Positions 1-7,085 of a DNA stretch of 8,509 nt are shown here, piece by piece. The DNA comes from CAXSEF01 sp050955025. Lineage in GTDB: Bacteria > Pseudomonadota > Alphaproteobacteria > Acetobacterales > Acetobacteraceae. A program made the position numbers and the translations under genes. Each line of letters begins with the position of its first letter. Positions within the stretch are counted from its first letter, which is position 1. The notes below the pieces were generated by a model that did not search any database, was not told the DNA's origin, and was given only the letters and a program-made list of their open reading frames with translations. The DNA is taken from assembly GCA_050955025.1 (NCBI GenBank), contig JBPBQX010000182.1:1-8509 (forward strand). The letters are read 5' to 3'.

Positions 1-891
1 GCCCGCCTGTCGCGCCGCTTCCTGCCGTCCTGCCGCGTGCTGAGCTACTCCGGCTCCGGCATCGAGACGACCTTCACCCAGGGCGAGGACGCCTGCCTCG
101 CCTCCCTGGTCCCCGAGCTGCCCCACACCGACGAGCGCTCCATCCTCGTCGTCGGCGCGCTCCCCGACGTCGTCGAGTCCCAGTTCTCCGCGCTGCTCCG
201 CGACGCCGGTATCGGCCCGGTCCGCTTCCTGCCGCCGCGCCACGCGAACGCGCTGCCCCCCGTCGGCCCCGGCACCGTGATGCTGCTCGCCCAGCCCTTC
301 CTCGCCGAGACCGCCCGCCTCCTGGAGGAACGCGGCGCACGCCGCGTCGCCGCTCCGTTCCCGATCGGCGTCGAGGGCACGCGCGCCTGGCTGCGCGCCG
401 CCTGCCTCGCCTGGGGCGGCGACTCCGCGCGCCTGGAGGCCGCCATGGCCCCCGCCGTCGCCCGCGCCGAGACCGCGCTCGCCCGCCACCGCACGAAGCT
501 CGCCGGCCTGTCCGTGTTCCTCTTCCCCGACAGCCAGCTGGAGATCCCGCTGGCCCGCTTCCTGTCGCGCGAGCTGGGCATGCGCCTGGTCGAGGTCGGC
601 ACCCCCACGCTGCACCGCGAGCACCTCGCCGCCGAGCTGCCCCTGCTGCCCGAGGGCACGATGCTCAGCGAGGGCCAGGACGTCGACCGGCAGCTCGACC
701 GCTGCCGCGCCGCCCGCCCCGACCTCGTGGTGTGCGGCCTCGGCCTCGCCAACCCGCTGGAGGCCGAGGGCATCGCCACCAAGTGGTCGATCGAGCTGCT
801 GTTCTCGCCGATCCACGGCTTCGAGCAGGCCGGCGACCTGGCGGGCCTGTTCGCCCGCCCGCTCGCCCGCCGCGCGCTGCTGGAGGCCTGA
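1..891 (+). CDS. bchN: BchN, N subunit of light-independent protochlorophyllide reductase (5' end missing)
   Basis: BchN pairs with BchB as the NifDK-like catalytic component of dark-operative protochlorophyllide reductase, a cytoplasmic enzyme that reduces the C17=C18 bond of protochlorophyllide with electrons from BchL. The reading frame is open from base 1 and gives 296 residues to the TGA at 889-891. The family is usually about 420-430 residues, so roughly 130 N-terminal residues lie outside the window; the GTG at 37 is an internal Val codon, not a start. Family signatures are YSGSGIETTFTQGED at fragment residues 16-30, GLGLANPLEAEG near 246-257, and the KWSIELLFSPIHGFEQAGDL stretch near the C-terminus. 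The three cysteines that hold the [4Fe-4S] cluster in R. capsulatus BchN (26, 51 and 112) would all fall in the missing part, so they cannot be checked. bchB follows after 5 nt. NifD, NifE and BchY are less likely because the motifs and neighbours fit BchN. Confidence 0.97.
   Translation, partial: ARLSRRFLPSCRVLSYSGSGIETTFTQGEDACLASLVPELPHTDERSILVVGALPDVVESQFSALLRDAGIGPVRFLPPRHANALPPVGPGTVMLLAQPFLAETARLLEERGARRVAAPFPIGVEGTRAWLRAACLAWGGDSARLEAAMAPAVARAETALARHRTKLAGLSVFLFPDSQLEIPLARFLSRELGMRLVEVGTPTLHREHLAAELPLLPEGTMLSEGQDVDRQLDRCRAARPDLVVCGLGLANPLEAEGIATKWSIELLFSPIHGFEQAGDLAGLFARPLARRALLEA
882..886 (+). promoter_or_regulatory. Ribosome binding site for bchB
   Basis: GGAGG lies inside the last codons of bchN, 10 nt before the GTG at 897. 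The spacing is slightly long but usable. It supports the GTG as the bchB start, because no ATG in this frame precedes the conserved N-terminus. A ribosome finishing bchN passes directly over the site, so bchB initiation is probably coupled to bchN translation. Confidence 0.6.
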
Positions 892-896
892 GCGCC

Positions 897-2501
897 GTGC
901 AGCTCACCCTGTGGACCTACGAGGGCCCCGCGCACGTCGGCGCCATGCGCATCGCCACCGCCATGCGCGGCGTGCACTACGTGCTGCACGCGCCGCAGGG
1001 CGACACCTACGCCGACCTGCTGTTCACCATGATCGAGCGCAGCAAGGCCCGCCCGCCCGTCACCTACACGACGTTCCAGGCCCGCGACCTGGGCGGCGAC
1101 ACCGCCGAGCTGTTCCGCACCGCCGCCCGCGACGCCGTCGAACGCTTCCGCCCTGAGCTGCTGCTGGTCGGCGCGTCGTGCACCGGCGAGCTGATCCAGG
1201 ACGACCCCGCCGGCCTGTCGCGCGGCCTCGGTGTGGAGACCATCGCCCTGGAGCTGCCCTCCTACCAGCGCAAGGAGAACTGGGCCGCCTCCGAAACGTT
1301 CTACCAGGTCGTGCGCCGCTGCGCCGCAGGCCACCGCCCGCCGCGCGAAGGCCGCGCCCCGTCGTGCAACCTGCTCGGCGCCACCGCCCTGGGCTTCCGA
1401 CACCGCGACGACGTGCGCGAGATCACCGCGCTGCTGGAGCGCATCGGCGTCGCGGTCAACGTCTGTGCCCCGCTCGGCGCGAGCCCCTCCGACCTGGCCC
1501 GCCTCGGCGCTGCCGACTTCAACGTCGTGCTCTACCCCGAAACCGCCAACGTCGCCGCCCTCTGGCTCCAGCGCGAGTTCTCCCAGCCGCAGACCCGCAC
1601 CGTGCCGATCGGCGTCGGCGCCACCCGCGAGTTCGTCGCCGAGGTGGCAACGCTCGCCGGCCTCGACCCCGCCCAGGCCGTCGCCGACGCCGAGCGCCAC
1701 TCCAACCTGCCCTGGTACTCGCGCTCGGTGGACGCCACGTACCTCACCGGCAAGCGCGTCTTCGTGTTCGGCGACGCCACCCACGCCATCGCCGCCGCCC
1801 GCGTCGCCGCGAAGGAGCTGGGCTTCGAGGTGGTCGGCCTCGGCACCTACGGCCGCGAGTTCGCCCGCGAGCTGCGCGAGGCCGCCGCCCTCTACGGCGT
1901 GACCCCCGTCGTGTGCGACGACTACCTCGACGTCGAGGCCGCCATTGCCGCCGCCGCCCCCGACCTGGTGCTCGGCACCCAGATGGAGCGCCACATCGCC
2001 AAGCGCCTGGGCATCCCCTGCGCCGTGATCTCGTCGCCCGTCCACGTCCAGGACTTCCCCGCGCGCCACTCCCCGCAGATGGGCTTCGAGGGTGCCAACG
2101 TGCTGTTCGACACCTGGGTCCACCCGCTGATGATGGGCCTGGAGGAGCACCTGCTGGCGATGTTCCGCGAGGACCCCGAGTTCGGCGAGGGCGCCCCCGC
2201 CTCCCACCTCGGCCACGCCCACGTGCCGCGCCCCACGCCCCACGAAGCCGCCACCGTCGCGGCCCTTGCCGCCGACGCGCTCGCCGCCGCGGGCCCCGCC
2301 GCCGCCCAGGCCGACACCCTCGTCCTCGATGCCCCGCTCGCCCCCGCCTGGGACGCCGATGCCGAGCGCGAGCTGAAGCGCATCCCCGTCTTCGTCCGCG
2401 GCAAGGCCCGCCGCAACACCGAGACCTTCGCACGCGAGCGCGGCATCGCGACGATCTCCGTCCGCACCCTCTACGACGCAAAGGCGCATCATGCCCGCTG
2501 A
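897..2501 (+). CDS. bchB: BchB, B subunit of light-independent protochlorophyllide reductase
   Basis: BchB is the NifK-like partner of BchN in dark-operative protochlorophyllide reductase. The product is 534 residues, close to the usual 510-540. I chose the GTG at 897 because translation from it gives (V/M)QLTLWTYEG, the standard BchB N-terminus; the frame is open further upstream, but that part is only a shadow of bchN. Asp36, in APQGD, sits exactly where the family supplies the unusual aspartate ligand of the BchN-BchB [4Fe-4S] cluster. Other landmarks are GASCTGELIQDD at 92-103, SYQRKENW at 122-129, and SVDATYLTGKRV with Asp279, which probably matches the catalytic Asp274 of R. capsulatus. 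The HSPQMGFEGANVLFDTW block follows, then a variable Ala/Pro-rich linker. The small C-terminal domain found in BchB/ChlB runs from about Trp485 to 531 (ELKRIPVFVRGKARRNTE). The stop overlaps the start of bchH by 11 nt. All expected parts are present, so the subunit looks functional. Confidence 0.97.
   Translation: MQLTLWTYEGPAHVGAMRIATAMRGVHYVLHAPQGDTYADLLFTMIERSKARPPVTYTTFQARDLGGDTAELFRTAARDAVERFRPELLLVGASCTGELIQDDPAGLSRGLGVETIALELPSYQRKENWAASETFYQVVRRCAAGHRPPREGRAPSCNLLGATALGFRHRDDVREITALLERIGVAVNVCAPLGASPSDLARLGAADFNVVLYPETANVAALWLQREFSQPQTRTVPIGVGATREFVAEVATLAGLDPAQAVADAERHSNLPWYSRSVDATYLTGKRVFVFGDATHAIAAARVAAKELGFEVVGLGTYGREFARELREAAALYGVTPVVCDDYLDVEAAIAAAAPDLVLGTQMERHIAKRLGIPCAVISSPVHVQDFPARHSPQMGFEGANVLFDTWVHPLMMGLEEHLLAMFREDPEFGEGAPASHLGHAHVPRPTPHEAATVAALAADALAAAGPAAAQADTLVLDAPLAPAWDADAERELKRIPVFVRGKARRNTETFARERGIATISVRTLYDAKAHHAR
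2480..2484 (+). promoter_or_regulatory. Weak ribosome binding site for bchH
   Basis: AAAGG lies 6 nt before the ATG at 2491 and inside the last codons of bchB. It is a partial match to the anti-Shine-Dalgarno consensus, and it stands out in a sequence where runs of A are rare. Together with the 11-nt gene overlap it supports coupled initiation at 2491. Confidence 0.45.
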
Positions 2502-5500
2502 CGTCACCATCGCTCCCGCCGCCCGGGCCCCTGTGCCGATCCGCGTGGTCGTGGTGACCATGGACAGCATCCTCGCCCGCACCGCGGAGTCCGCCGAGGC
2601 CGTGCTGCGCCGCGACCTGCCCGGCCTGGAGCTGCGCGTGCACGCCGCCGACGAGTGGGGCCACGACGCCTCCGTCCTGCAGGCCTGCCTCGACGACATC
2701 GCGCGCGGCGACATCGTCGTCGCCACCATGCTGTTCCTCGACGAGCACATCCGCGCCGTGCTGCCGGCGCTGACCGCGCGCCGCGAGCACTGCGACGCCA
2801 TCCTCGGCTGCCTGTCCGCCACCGAGGTCGTCAAGCTCACCCGCCTCGGCAAGTTCAGCATGGCCGGCGAGGCCACCGGCGCCATGGCGATGCTCAAGCG
2901 CCTGCGCGGCACCCGCAAGCCCGGCGCGCCTTCCAGCGGCCGCGACCAGATGAAGATGCTGCGCCGCCTGCCCAAGCTGCTGCGCTTCATCCCCGGCGCC
3001 GCCCAGGACGCGCGCGTCTACTTCCTGGCCCTGCAGTACTGGCTGGCCGGCTCGGAGGCCAACCTGGTCGGCCTGGTCCGCATGATGGTCGACCGCTACG
3101 CCGCCGGCCCCCGTCTCGCGCTGGCCGGCACCGTGCGCGCCGAAGCCCCGATCCACTACCCCGACACCGGCCTCTACCACCCCGCCGTCCCCGGCGGCAT
3201 CGCCGCGCGCGCCGCCGACCTGCCGCGCACGGCACGCTGCGGCGAGCGCGGCACCGTCGGCCTGCTGCTGATGCGCTCCTACGTGCTGGCCGGCAACGCC
3301 GCGCACTACGACGGCGTGATCGCGGCGATGGAGGCCCGCGGCCTGCGCGTGATCCCCGCCTTCGCCGCCGGCCTCGACTCCCGCCCCGCCATGGAGGAGT
3401 TCTTCTTCGCGGATGGCGCCCCCACGATCGACGCCCTCGTCTCCCTGACCGGCTTCTCGCTGGTCGGCGGCCCCGCCTACAACGATGCCCGCGCGTCCGA
3501 GGAGATCCTCGCCCGCCTCGACGTGCCCTACGTCGCCGCCCACCCCGTCGAGTTCCAGACGTTGGAGCAGTGGGAGGCCGACCCGCGCGGCCTGATGCCG
3601 GTGGAGGCCGCGATGATGGTCGCGATCCCCGAGCTGGACGGCGCGATCTGGCCGATGACCTTCGGCGGCCGCTCCACCTCCGGCGCGTCGCACGCCCGCC
3701 AGATGGTCTCCTACCCCGAGCGCGCCGCCACGCTCGCCGCGCGCGTGCACCGCCTGGTCACCCTGCGCCGCACCGAGCGCGCCGAGCGCCGCGTCGCCGT
3801 CGTGCTGTTCAACTTCCCGCCCAACGGCGGCAGCACCGGCACCGCCGCCTACCTCTCGGTGTTCGAGTCCCTGCACCGCACGCTGATCGCGCTCTCCGCC
3901 GGCGGCTACCGCGTCGACGTGCCGGAAAGCGTCGACGTCCTGCGCGCCCGCGTCCTGCAGGGCAACGCGGCGACCTGGGGCACCGACGCCAACGTCCACG
4001 CCCGCATCCCCGCCGCCGACCATGTCCGCCGCGAGCCCCACCTCGTCGAGATCGAGCGCCAGTGGGGTCCCGCCCCCGGCCGCCAGAACAGCGACGGCGC
4101 GTCGATCCAGGTCCTCGGCGAGCAGTTCGGCAACGTCTTCGTCGGCATCCAGCCCGCCTTCGGCTACGAGGGCGACCCGATGCGCCTGCTGTTCGAGCAC
4201 GGCTTCGCCCCGACCCACGCCTTCTCCGCCTTCTACCGCTGGCTGCGCGAGGACTTCTCCGCCCACGCGATCCTGCACTTCGGCACCCACGGCGCGCTGG
4301 AGTTCATGCCCGGCAAGCACGCCGGCATGAGCGCCGCCTGCTGGCCCGACCGCCTGATCGGCGACATGCCCAACATCTACCTCTACGCCTGCAACAACCC
4401 CTCCGAGGGCGCTCTGGCAAAACGCCGTATCGGCGCCACCCTGGTCAGCCACCTGACGCCCGCGCTCAGCGCCGCCGGCCTCTACCGTGGCCTGCTCGAC
4501 CTGAAGTCCTCGCTCGACCGCTGGCGCGGCCTGGAGCCCGAGGTCGACCCGCTGCAGCGCGCCGCCCTCGCCCTGCTGGTGCAGGCCCAGGCCGCCTGCG
4601 TCGACCTCGCGCAGACCGAGCCGCTCTGGGAGGCCGTCGACGCCGCCCCCACGATCCTCGCCCTGCAGGCCTCGCTGCTGGAGCTGGAGTACACCCTGAT
4701 CCCGCACGGCCTGCACATCGTCGGCCGCCCCCCCGATGCGGCCGCCCGCGCCGAGATGCTCGACGCCGCCGGCATCACCGACCCGGAGCGCCGCGCCACG
4801 CTGGACGCGCTGCTCGCCACCGACCACGAGACGCCGGCGATCCTGCACGCGCTCGACGGCGGCTACACCCGCCCCGCGCCGGGCGGCGACCTGATCCGCA
4901 CGCCCGAGATCATGCCGACCGGGCGCAACCTGCACGGCCTCGACCCCTTCCGCATCCCCTCTGCCTTTGCCGTGCAGGACGGCGCCCGCCAGGCCGATCG
5001 CCTGCTCGCCCGCCATGCCGCCGACGGTCAGGGCCTGCCCGAGACCGTCGCGATGGTCCTGTGGGGCACCGACAACCTCAAGACCGAGGGCGGCCCGATC
5101 GCCCAGGTGCTGTGGCTGCTCGGCGCCGAGCCCCGCCACGACAGCTACGGCCGCCTCGCCGGCGCGCAGCTCGTGCCGCTGGAGCGCCTGGGACGCCCGC
5201 GCGTCGACGTCGTGGTCACGCTGTCCGGCATCTTCCGCGACCTGCTGCCGATGCAGACCCGCTTGCTCGCCGAGGCGGCCCTCCTCGCAGCCTCCGCCGA
5301 CGAGCCGGTGGAGATGAACCACGTCCGCCGCCACGCGCTCGCCTACATCGAGGCCAACGGCGGCGACATGGCGACCGCAGCCCTGCGCGTGTTCGGCAAC
5401 GCCGAGGACGCGTACGGCGCCAACGTCAACCAGCTCATCGACGCCGGCGGCTGGAACGACGAGGACGAGCTCGCCGACGCCTTCGTCCGCCGCAAGGGCT

Positions 5501-6129
5501 TTGCCTACGGCGTCACCGGCCACGCCGTGCGCCACGACAGGGTCCTCTCCCACGTCCTGCGCTCCGTGGACGTCGCCTACCAGAACCTTGACTCCGTGGA
5601 GCTGGGCGTGACCACCGTCGACCACTACTTCGACACTCTCGGCGGCATTGCCCGCGCCGCCCGACGCGAGCGCAACGGCCAGGCATCGAGCATCTACATC
5701 GGCGACCAGACCCGCGGCGACGGCTTGGTGCGCACCTTGGCCGAGCAGGTGACGCTGGAGACCCGCACCCGCGCGCTCAACCCGAAGTGGTACGAGGCCC
5801 TGCTCGCCCATGGCTACGAGGGCGTGCGCCAGATCGAGGCGCAGGTCACCAACACCCTCGGCTGGTCGGCCACCACCGGCCAGGTCGCCCCCTGGATCTA
5901 CGAGCAGCTCAGCGAGACCTTCATGCTCGAGCCGCAGATGCGCGAGCGCCTCGCGAGCCTGAACCCGCAGGCCTCGGCCAAGATCGCCAACCGCCTGCTG
6001 GAGGCCTCGGAGCGCAAATACTGGACGCCCGACCCCTCGGTGCTGGAGCGCCTGCGCCGCGCCGGCGAGGAGATCGAGGACCGCCTCGAAGGCATCGGCG
6101 CCGCGCCGGCAATGGGAGTGGCCGCATGA
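2491..6129 (+). CDS. bchH: BchH, porphyrin-binding subunit of magnesium chelatase
   Basis: BchH binds protoporphyrin IX and is the catalytic subunit of magnesium chelatase, which works with the AAA+ subunits BchI and BchD (not in this window) to insert Mg2+ at the first committed step of bacteriochlorophyll synthesis. The product is 1212 residues, a normal BchH length. The N-terminal domain (DUF3479 type) starts near residue 17 with PIRVVVVTMDS, followed by the large CobN/Mg-chelatase domain. Landmarks are the SLTGFSLVGGPAYND region, NFPPNGG at 441-447, the HFGTHGALEF active-region motif at 596-605, CNNPSEGALAKRR near 634-646, WGTDNLKTEGGPI from 858, and NPKWYEALLAHGYEG near the C-terminus. 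The stretch FGGRS...YPER (391-411) has no cysteine, whereas R. capsulatus BchH has an Fe-S-type CX2CX3CX14C motif here. CobN is ruled out by the neighbours and the overall match. In R. capsulatus BchH is reported to stimulate BchM, which fits bchM lying two genes downstream. Confidence 0.97.
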   Translation: MPADVTIAPAARAPVPIRVVVVTMDSILARTAESAEAVLRRDLPGLELRVHAADEWGHDASVLQACLDDIARGDIVVATMLFLDEHIRAVLPALTARREHCDAILGCLSATEVVKLTRLGKFSMAGEATGAMAMLKRLRGTRKPGAPSSGRDQMKMLRRLPKLLRFIPGAAQDARVYFLALQYWLAGSEANLVGLVRMMVDRYAAGPRLALAGTVRAEAPIHYPDTGLYHPAVPGGIAARAADLPRTARCGERGTVGLLLMRSYVLAGNAAHYDGVIAAMEARGLRVIPAFAAGLDSRPAMEEFFFADGAPTIDALVSLTGFSLVGGPAYNDARASEEILARLDVPYVAAHPVEFQTLEQWEADPRGLMPVEAAMMVAIPELDGAIWPMTFGGRSTSGASHARQMVSYPERAATLAARVHRLVTLRRTERAERRVAVVLFNFPPNGGSTGTAAYLSVFESLHRTLIALSAGGYRVDVPESVDVLRARVLQGNAATWGTDANVHARIPAADHVRREPHLVEIERQWGPAPGRQNSDGASIQVLGEQFGNVFVGIQPAFGYEGDPMRLLFEHGFAPTHAFSAFYRWLREDFSAHAILHFGTHGALEFMPGKHAGMSAACWPDRLIGDMPNIYLYACNNPSEGALAKRRIGATLVSHLTPALSAAGLYRGLLDLKSSLDRWRGLEPEVDPLQRAALALLVQAQAACVDLAQTEPLWEAVDAAPTILALQASLLELEYTLIPHGLHIVGRPPDAAARAEMLDAAGITDPERRATLDALLATDHETPAILHALDGGYTRPAPGGDLIRTPEIMPTGRNLHGLDPFRIPSAFAVQDGARQADRLLARHAADGQGLPETVAMVLWGTDNLKTEGGPIAQVLWLLGAEPRHDSYGRLAGAQLVPLERLGRPRVDVVVTLSGIFRDLLPMQTRLLAEAALLAASADEPVEMNHVRRHALAYIEANGGDMATAALRVFGNAEDAYGANVNQLIDAGGWNDEDELADAFVRRKGFAYGVTGHAVRHDRVLSHVLRSVDVAYQNLDSVELGVTTVDHYFDTLGGIARAARRERNGQASSIYIGDQTRGDGLVRTLAEQVTLETRTRALNPKWYEALLAHGYEGVRQIEAQVTNTLGWSATTGQVAPWIYEQLSETFMLEPQMRERLASLNPQASAKIANRLLEASERKYWTPDPSVLERLRRAGEEIEDRLEGIGAAPAMGVAA
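6114..6118 (+). promoter_or_regulatory. Ribosome binding site for bchL
   Basis: GGGAG lies within the last codons of bchH, 7 nt before the ATG at 6126. This is the best-spaced Shine-Dalgarno-like site in the window. It supports the ATGA-overlap start of bchL, and so the long N-terminal tail of its product, over internal starts such as Met44. Confidence 0.6.
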
Positions 6130-7085
6130 CCATCGAAGTGAAGCCCGCCGACGCGGTCCCCGCCCGCCTGCGCGCCGCCGCCGGCTGCGGCACCTGCTCG
6201 AGCGCCGAGGCGCCCCCGCGCGGTGCCGACGGCGACGGCAGCGTCCAGGTCCGCATGGAGGCGCCCCGTCGCTCCGGCACCGCTAAGGTCTTCGCCGTCT
6301 ACGGCAAGGGCGGCATCGGCAAGAGCACGACGTCCTCGAACCTCAGCCTCGCCTTCGCCCGCCAGGGCCACCGCGTGCTGCAGATCGGCTGCGACCCCAA
6401 GCACGACAGCACCTTCACCCTCACGAAGCGCCTGATCCCCACCGTGATCGACGTGCTCGAAGGCGTGGACTTCCACCCCGAGGAGCTGCGCCCCGAGGAC
6501 TTCGTCGTCCAGGGCACCGGCGGCGTGATGTGCATCGAGGCAGGCGGCCCTCCCGCCGGCACCGGCTGCGGCGGCTACGTCGTCGGCCAGACCGTGAAGC
6601 TGCTGCGCGAGCATCACCTGCTCGAGGACACCGACGTGGTGATCTTCGACGTGCTCGGCGACGTGGTGTGCGGCGGCTTCGCGGCCCCCCTGCAGCACGC
6701 CGACCAAGCGCTCATCGTCGCCGCCAACGACTTCGACTCGATCTTCGCGATGAACCGCATCGTCGCCGCCATCGAGGCCAAGGCGCGCAACTACGACGTC
6801 CGCCTCGGCGGGGTGATCGTCAACCGCTCCGCCGGCACCGACCAGATCGACCGCTACAACGCCGCCACCGGCCTCTCCACCCTCGCGCACTTCCCCGACC
6901 TCGACGCCATCCGCCGCTCGCGCCTGAAGAAGTCCACCGTGTTCGAGATGGACCTCACGCCTGAGATCGAGTCCGTCCAGAACGAGTACCTCCGCCTCGC
7001 CGCCACGCTCATGGCCGGCACGCCGAACCTGGAGAGCAAGGCTCTCAAGGACCGCGACATCTTCGACCTCCTGGGCTTCGAGTGA
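6126..7085 (+). CDS. bchL: BchL, ATP-binding iron-sulfur reductase component of protochlorophyllide reductase
   Basis: BchL is the NifH-like homodimeric ATPase that passes electrons to BchN-BchB in dark-operative protochlorophyllide reductase. The product is 319 residues. The ATP-binding P-loop GKGGIGKST is at 60-68, followed by QIGCDPKHDSTFTLT. The two cysteines expected to bridge the [4Fe-4S] cluster across the dimer are Cys148 (AGTGCGGY) and Cys182 (GDVVCGGF), with the 34-residue spacing of the family. The C-terminus ends ALKDRDIFDLLGFE, as in many proteobacterial BchL. The N-terminal tail is about 22 residues longer than I recall for R. sphaeroides BchL and carries Cys21 and Cys24 as CGTC, upstream of DGDGSVQV, which matches the end of the autoinhibitory tail described in R. 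sphaeroides. The start is the ATG of an ATGA overlap with bchH and has a good ribosome binding site. The open frame upstream to 5787 is bchH shadow. BchX and NifH are less likely from the motifs and the bchNB context. Confidence 0.97.
   Translation: MTIEVKPADAVPARLRAAAGCGTCSSAEAPPRGADGDGSVQVRMEAPRRSGTAKVFAVYGKGGIGKSTTSSNLSLAFARQGHRVLQIGCDPKHDSTFTLTKRLIPTVIDVLEGVDFHPEELRPEDFVVQGTGGVMCIEAGGPPAGTGCGGYVVGQTVKLLREHHLLEDTDVVIFDVLGDVVCGGFAAPLQHADQALIVAANDFDSIFAMNRIVAAIEAKARNYDVRLGGVIVNRSAGTDQIDRYNAATGLSTLAHFPDLDAIRRSRLKKSTVFEMDLTPEIESVQNEYLRLAATLMAGTPNLESKALKDRDIFDLLGFE

Noticed and set aside
732..896. Upstream extension of the bchB frame
   Set aside because: It overlaps well-conserved bchN sequence in another frame, and its Arg/Pro-rich translation matches no BchB N-terminus. 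The family N-terminus begins at 897.
45..2990. Minus-strand open frame of 981 codons opposite bchN, bchB and the start of bchH
   Set aside because: The sense strand is fully explained by strong bch homologues. The antisense translation is repetitive in composition and resembles no family I know; it is a product of high GC.
2655..5591. Long second + strand frame of 978 codons inside bchH
   Set aside because: The translation is an Arg/Pro/Ala-rich frame shadow of bchH, without domain features.
1744..5811. Minus-strand open frame of 1355 codons opposite bchB and bchH
   Set aside because: It is codon-for-codon in register with bchH, so it stays open because the sense codons TTA, CTA and TCA are almost never used. 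Its translation is low-complexity Gly/Ala/Val/Arg-rich with no recognisable family.
5787..6125. Upstream extension of the bchL frame
   Set aside because: It lies wholly within conserved bchH coding sequence in another frame. The ATG at 6126 has an ATGA overlap and a good ribosome binding site.
2491..6129. CobN cobaltochelatase as an alternative for the large chelatase gene
   Set aside because: The DUF3479-type N-terminus, the motif set and the bacteriochlorophyll operon context indicate BchH. No cobalamin genes are nearby.
897..7085. Nitrogenase (NifHDK) or chlorophyllide reductase (BchXYZ) as alternative identities for the NifH/D/K-like genes
   Set aside because: The BchB Asp36 ligand, the BchB C-terminal domain, the BchN YSGSGIETTFTQGED motif, and bchH, bchM and lhaA as neighbours all fit BchNBL.
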